Of a stretch of DNA of 64,000 nucleotides, positions 59,924 to 64,000 are shown one piece after another (positions within the stretch are counted from its first letter, which is position 1; each line of letters starts with the position of its first letter). This stretch comes from Ctena decussata. Its lineage: Eukaryota > Mollusca > Bivalvia > Lucinida > Lucinidae. Position numbers and translations under genes: made by a program. The notes beneath the pieces are model-generated. The model had not been told where the DNA came from. It saw only the letters and a list, made by a program, of their open reading frames with translations, and did not search any database. The stretch spans positions 48,907,757-48,971,756 of the forward strand of contig OZ022499.1 of NCBI GenBank assembly GCA_963989385.1. The letters are read 5' to 3'.

Positions 59924-60477
59924 TGAGCCGCGACACGACAAAACCAACAAAGTGGCATGTCTGCCCAACAAAGACTCGGATTAGCCTGGGCATCCGCCCA
60001 GTCTGATCAGAGTCTTTGCTGTGTGCTTACAGGGTAACCAAGGGTATAACCTACCTCGATGCAGACAGCAAAAACTCTGACCAGACACGACACAACAAAA
60101 CCAACAAAGTGGCATGTCTGCCCAACAAAGACACGGATTAGCCTGGGCATCCGCCCAGTCTGATCAGAGTCTTTGCTGTGCGCTTCAAGGGTAGCCAAGG
60201 GTATAAGCTACCTCCATGCAGACAGCAAAAACTCTGACCAGACACGACACAACAAAACCAACAAAGTGGCATGTCTGCCCAACAAAGACTCGGATTAGCC
60301 TGGGCATCCGCCCAGTCTGATCAGAGTCTTTGCTGTGCGCTTAAAGGGTAGCCAAGGGTATAAGCTACCTCCAAGCAGACAGCAAAGACTCTGGCCAGAC
60401 TGGGTGGGTGCCCAGGCTGATCTGAGTATTTGTATGGCACACATACCACTTTGTTGATTTTGTCATGTCGCAGCTCA
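59924..60477. repeat. MITE-A copy 9 with internal triplication
   Basis: The outer ends TGAGCCGCGACACGACAAAA and TTTTGTCATGTCGCAGCTCA are those of one MITE. The left arm plus centre is repeated at a 157-bp period (AAAACCAACAAAGTGGCATG at 59940, 60097 and 60254). The first two units break inside the 'ctctgaccagac' motif and restart at ACGACACAACAAAACC. Only the last unit has a right arm. Confidence 0.9.
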
Positions 60478-61480
60478 AATATAAACGGGCGGTAGATATT
60501 TTGCATATTTTGCCTCCCTTCATAAAATATTACTTACTCAAGATATGCTTTCTTAAGCTAGGTTTATTATGGGAAATGGAGGGAGATAACCATAAAAAAT
60601 CAGGACGTCATAGAAACTTCATATAAACAAACAGGCCCACCAAAGATAATTTTACATAAAAATTGGAATCTGAGTAAGATTAGGATTAGCTCTGTTTTTT
60701 TTTTTTTTTTTTTTTTTGAAAAGTGAAATTTCCATGTGAAGTTCCACCTATCACACTCTCGAGCAAAAACCACAAGATAAAAAAAATATAGGAGAAAACT
60801 GCCCGCTGCTTGGACATATTTCAGCTAACCTGTAACCATGAATGGGTTACAGAGGAAAAGAACTCAAAATTTCAGTTCCGGCAATAAAAGTATGATAATA
60901 TTAGTGGTACATGTACTCACAAAAAATAAATCTCGTCAAAAGCATATCTGCTTGGCTTCAAGGCCCATTTGTCTCTAAGTGGTGTAAGAGTCTAACCACA
61001 AACCTTTATAAACTGTGCTTCTACCTTCACTTTTGATGACAAGATGTCGTTTGATAAGTATAGGCCTACACTGTGTCGTTTACAAGGCGAATGATAATGT
61101 GAAATTTCGCATCACATTAAATGCAGTATAACGTCTTTTTTTTTTTTTTCAAAAAGAATTTCTGTATTTATAGAAGACCGGACAGAAACGCGTGAGATCT
61201 CATTCTTCCTGAGAGTTCTGCAGTTTTCGTGTTAATCGTTCCCCAGTATCGAAGCTTTAGAATACTAAGGCCTACATTCGCTTGAGGATATCGGAGATAA
61301 TCCACAATAAAATCACAAGTAGAGCCTATCATCTTATAGCTCTGTCAGTGAGATAAAATGTAACTTGAAAAGGCAAGGGTAAAAACTCTCTGAACCTTGG
61401 TGGGTCAAGATAGACAACGAATGAAAGCCGTCGTCATGTACATTGTACGTTTACCATATAATAAAGTAAATGATATAGAA
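60478..61480. other. Gene-free stretch with poly-T
   Basis: Poly-T runs lie at about 60695-60717 and 61136-61150. No gene was recognised. Confidence 0.5.
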
Positions 61481-61890
61481 AGTAGGCCATTTTTCCCAAT
61501 TAAAAATGGACAAATAATTTCTAAACACTTTTTTATGAGAATCACAAGGTAGTTTTATTTGTGTAAAAGTAAAAAGTATGCAAAGACCAGGAATTGAAAC
61601 AATCAAAATCCAAATCCAGCCCTCAAACCATAGTTGGAAACAACTAAGATTACAAATAATCAAGATACAGAGAACATATACCGAGTGAGCAGCTTGTTCC
61701 CAAAAGGTGGCCACTCAGCAACCCAAACCGAACCAAAAATAAGCCAGCCATGATCATTTACAATGACGTAAGTAGGCCATTTTTTGTTGCCAACTAGAAA
61801 TGGCAAAATAATTTCTAACCATGTTTTTGAGAATCACAAGGTTGTTTCTTTTGTTTAAACCTGGCCAGTCATGATCATTTACAATGACGG
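61481..61890. repeat. Direct duplication at 290-bp spacing
   Basis: 'agtaggccattttt' at 61481 recurs at 61771, followed in both by 'aaatgg(a)caaaataatttct' and 'gagaatcacaaggt(a/t)gtttn'. CATGATCATTTACAATGACG also recurs at 61749 and 61868. The first copy overlaps the short repeat shared with 13651. Confidence 0.7.
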
Positions 61891-61941
61891 AAGTGTAGTG
61901 AAAAAACTTCCATTGACATCTCACGATAAGATAATACTTAA

Positions 61942-62014
61942 ATATACTTAAGGACAAAAGTTCTGCACGGATGTTAAATTAACATCCGTGCAGAACTTTT
62001 GTCCTTAAGTATAT
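61942..62014. repeat. Perfect 36-bp hairpin with 1-nt loop
   Basis: The arm 61942-61977 (starting ATATACTTAAGGACAAAAGT) is exactly inverted at 61979-62014, with one A between. It is the longest perfect palindrome I see in the window. Confidence 0.95.
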
Positions 62015-62224
62015 ATACTTTGGCCTTCCTTTAATGCGAATTGCGTATGCCTAGGGTCAGCATGCACTGACACAGTTTGGTCAGGGTAAGCCAAGTTCAT
62101 CTGAAGATTAACTGCATCAAAGCGAACTTCCCCGCATGCACTACAAAGTGTGCATATGTCCTTAGACACACTTACTCACGATGCGTCCTAAACATAATGA
62201 TGCGAGTCAACACACGAGCAAATA

Positions 62225-62420
62225 AGCCTTTTGGTATATGGAAACAGCAAATACTCATATCAGACTGCACATGCAGGCTAATAGTGTTTTTCTTTTCTTT
62301 TCAAGTCTAAACTGAACGTTAGGAATTATTAACGCGAAAAGCAAAGACACTGATCAGACTAGCGGCATGCGCAGGGCGATCTGAGTTTTTCTGTATTATC
62401 ATTTTCTAATGACACGGCTA
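62225..62420. repeat. MITE-A-like remnant
   Basis: CATATCAGACTGCACATGCA and GGCTAATAG on the left, and GCAAAGACACTGATCAGACT and GGCATGCGCAGGGCGATCTG on the right, followed by ATGACACGGCT. It is a diverged relative of MITE-A. Confidence 0.5.
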
Positions 62421-62983
62421 TACACAATACTTTCACTTTTTTAAGAAACATGCAATTAAATTCGAAAATTTTCGTTACACAAAAAATTATGTACAAAATT
62501 ATTGTGAACATAAGGCGTAATACTAGATATCCAAAACAGATCCAACATACGATTTTTTCCAAGTATCCTCGAAAAACACCTGACATTAGAACCGTTCTTG
62601 TCACACCATATGTTTTATAATGAAATAAGACTTCCCATAATTGTAAGCAAATACTTTCGTATCAGGAGCATAATTTCAATATAATAACAGTCTTTATTTC
62701 ATATAGGTCCTATCCTTAGTCTGGTTTCTTTTTATGTCTTAAATCACACTGTAGACTTTACGTCCTTCATGCGATCCTACGAAATAGTCTGTATGAAATA
62801 GCCTGGAAGATCTATGATCAAGCATTTTCGTGAAACGACACCAGTACGAGCATCCTGAGTAGAAAGATGCAAGATAAAAATGCATTTCCCCATGATATCT
62901 AAAAAAAGATTCTTTCAACTAAATTTGGACAAGTCCATTATTTAGAAAAGGTGCATTTGACATGAAGTCATATACCACATGAA
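62421..62983. other. Probable 3' flank of the TRIM-NHL gene
   Basis: On the minus strand this is downstream of the gene at 63107. It holds one canonical AATAAA (62693-62698 in plus coordinates), about 410 bp past the stop codon, a candidate poly(A) signal. No other gene was recognised. Confidence 0.4.
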
Positions 62984-63046
62984 AAACAGTGTAGATCCGG
63001 ATGAGATGGCTCAATATGAGCCATCTCATCTGGTTCTTCACTGTTT
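62984..63046. repeat. 63-bp hairpin repeat, copy 2
   Basis: AAACAGTGTAGATCCGGATG ... CACTGTTT with perfect central arms GATGAGATGGCTC / GAGCCATCTCATC separated by AATAT. Shares ends with 34762-34824. It lies about 60 bp past the stop codon of the TRIM-NHL gene, so it is probably inside that gene's 3' UTR. Confidence 0.85.
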
Positions 63047-63106
63047 GCAAAGAATTCTGTTTCCGACTGTAAGCTAGAAGAGCTTTCCATAACTTTCCTT
63101 CGTTCT

Positions 63107-64000
63107 TTAGTCTACTTTGTACACGAACAATTTGGTACCCAAACAACCAACGATCAAGGTACCGTCGTTGTAAGCCACACAGTGCGGTTGCTTTATACCA
63201 TCCTTTGATGACAGTAATATCTTGTTCTTTGTTCCATCAGTAGTTACAATATGTACTTCATTAGAATCTTCGCTACAGACGATAAAATTGTCTTTGCCAT
63301 CAACACAGATACCTCTTGCGCAGTTTAGGTTTGTGTCCTTGTACTTGCTAATAGCACTACCGTCCGCCTTCAAACGTGTAACTGTGTTATTGGCCCTGTC
63401 CGAAACATACAATGTTGCTGTACTCGCACTCAGTGTTAGATGGGAAGGGACCTTGAACATGAACGTTCCATCTGTATTTATACCGATTCTTCTCTTACAA
63501 TGTCCAGCCATATCCAGAACCCTCACTTCACCACGGCTGTCTTCTTCATGACATGTGACATATATTTCTTCACCAGCCACCTCTACGCCCCAGCATTTCC
63601 TGTCAAGCTGGATCACACGCTCAGCCTTTAGTTTCGGTACTGTCTGTAGAAACTGGATCGTCTTTACCCCCGGCAATGTGATAACAGCATTACTATTGCT
63701 AAGCACTGATACATCCCACGGGCGAGACTGTAACTGTAACACTTCATTGACTGTGAAGGCGCTGCTTAACAGTTTAATATTCGTGTTTAAATGATCACAA
63801 AGTAATGCCTGCCCATCAGGTAAGAATGCACATCCTGTAATGCCTGGAGTGTATCTGTCATCTTGCATCTTTATATCTACCTGACTTGAGCTCCTGATTT
63901 TCATGTCGGTGAACAACAGCTCCTTGAAAGTCTCCGAGACAGCGCCAGTCAAAGCTCCCAAATCTGTTACTTTCGTCTGCAGTTCAGTCAGTTCTTTGTG
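63107..64000 (-). CDS. TRIM-NHL-like protein, C-terminal part (runs off the window)
   Basis: The open frame enters from the right edge and ends with TAA at 63107-63109, giving at least 297 visible residues with no intron or stop. No start codon is visible; the frame continues without interruption to the edge. The first ~30 residues (ELTELQTKVTDLGALTGAVS) are hydrophilic and heptad-like, as in the coiled coil before the propeller of TRIM proteins. The rest reads as an NHL-type beta-propeller with repeated blades: TPGITGCAFLPDGQALLCDH, RPWDVSVLSNSNAVITLPG, CWGVEVAGEEIYVTCHE, TLYVSDRANNTVTRLKADG, ARGICVDGKDNFIVCSEDSN and PHCVAYNDGTLIVGCLGTKL. TRIM-NHL genes are greatly expanded in bivalves and often lack introns in this region. 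RING and B-box domains, if present, lie outside the window, so ubiquitin-ligase activity cannot be claimed. Confidence 0.88.
   Translation of the reverse strand, partial: HKELTELQTKVTDLGALTGAVSETFKELLFTDMKIRSSSQVDIKMQDDRYTPGITGCAFLPDGQALLCDHLNTNIKLLSSAFTVNEVLQLQSRPWDVSVLSNSNAVITLPGVKTIQFLQTVPKLKAERVIQLDRKCWGVEVAGEEIYVTCHEEDSRGEVRVLDMAGHCKRRIGINTDGTFMFKVPSHLTLSASTATLYVSDRANNTVTRLKADGSAISKYKDTNLNCARGICVDGKDNFIVCSEDSNEVHIVTTDGTKNKILLSSKDGIKQPHCVAYNDGTLIVGCLGTKLFVYKVD

Noticed and set aside
63222..63794. Plus-strand frames opposite the TRIM-NHL gene
   Set aside because: They are antisense shadows of a well-supported coding frame.

Overview
The window looks like nuclear DNA from an animal, most likely a bivalve mollusc. 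It is AT-rich and almost free of open coding sequence. It is full of repeat classes that I associate with bivalve genomes: tandem-repeat-bearing elements with a (CCGT)n-type tract and inverted ends (the 'pearl'/Helentron-like class), tRNA-derived SINEs, palindromic MITEs, RTE- and jockey/CR1-like LINE remnants, and a TRIM-NHL gene at the right edge. Species cannot be named from the sequence alone.

Only one host gene is supported: the 3' part of a TRIM-NHL-type gene on the minus strand (63107 to the window end). Three reverse-transcriptase pseudogenes are also present, all on the minus strand (6481-7180, 16874-17175, 57139-58232). I found no intact transposase, rRNA gene, true tRNA gene or CRISPR array.

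Layout. 0.4-5.3 kb: three copies of a ~220-260 bp palindromic MITE ('MITE-A'), a decayed tandem-unit array, a 17-bp-TIR element and a SINE. 5.6-7.7 kb: an old array and a Helentron-like element split by an RTE-like LINE. 9.3-12.4 kb: CRE-rich palindromic MITEs and a 170 bp foldback. 12.8-16.6 kb: two inverted copies of a 650-680 bp repeat rich in GCGGCCATCTTG-type motifs. 18.2-21.4 kb: two Helentron-like elements. 24.7-25.4 kb: a 45-bp minisatellite ending in an inverted unit. 27-30.7 kb: several TIR elements, one with a clean 9-bp target duplication. 31-33.8 kb: a 39-bp and 64-bp satellite array bracketed by inverted ~210 bp modules. 35.2-44.2 kb: three more Helentron-like elements, one tandemly re-duplicated with its flank, plus a mariner-like TIR element. 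44.4-60.5 kb: further MITE-A copies (one triplicated internally), a second mariner-like copy in opposite orientation, 343-bp and 192-bp tandem duplications, two SINEs, a TTAA-flanked MITE and a LINE 3' end. 60.5-64 kb: short duplications, a 36-bp-arm hairpin and the TRIM-NHL gene.

The strongest structural theme is that at least five sequence-unrelated families (6377, 18196, 20120/35233, 39741, 43256) share much of one plan. It consists of a TIR plus hairpin at one end, a tetranucleotide tract beside it, an array of diverged internal units, and the matching TIR followed by a second short hairpin and a T-rich terminus. This fits non-autonomous Helentron/DINE-type elements, a class already described. 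The mix of families, nesting and internal duplications here is still informative.
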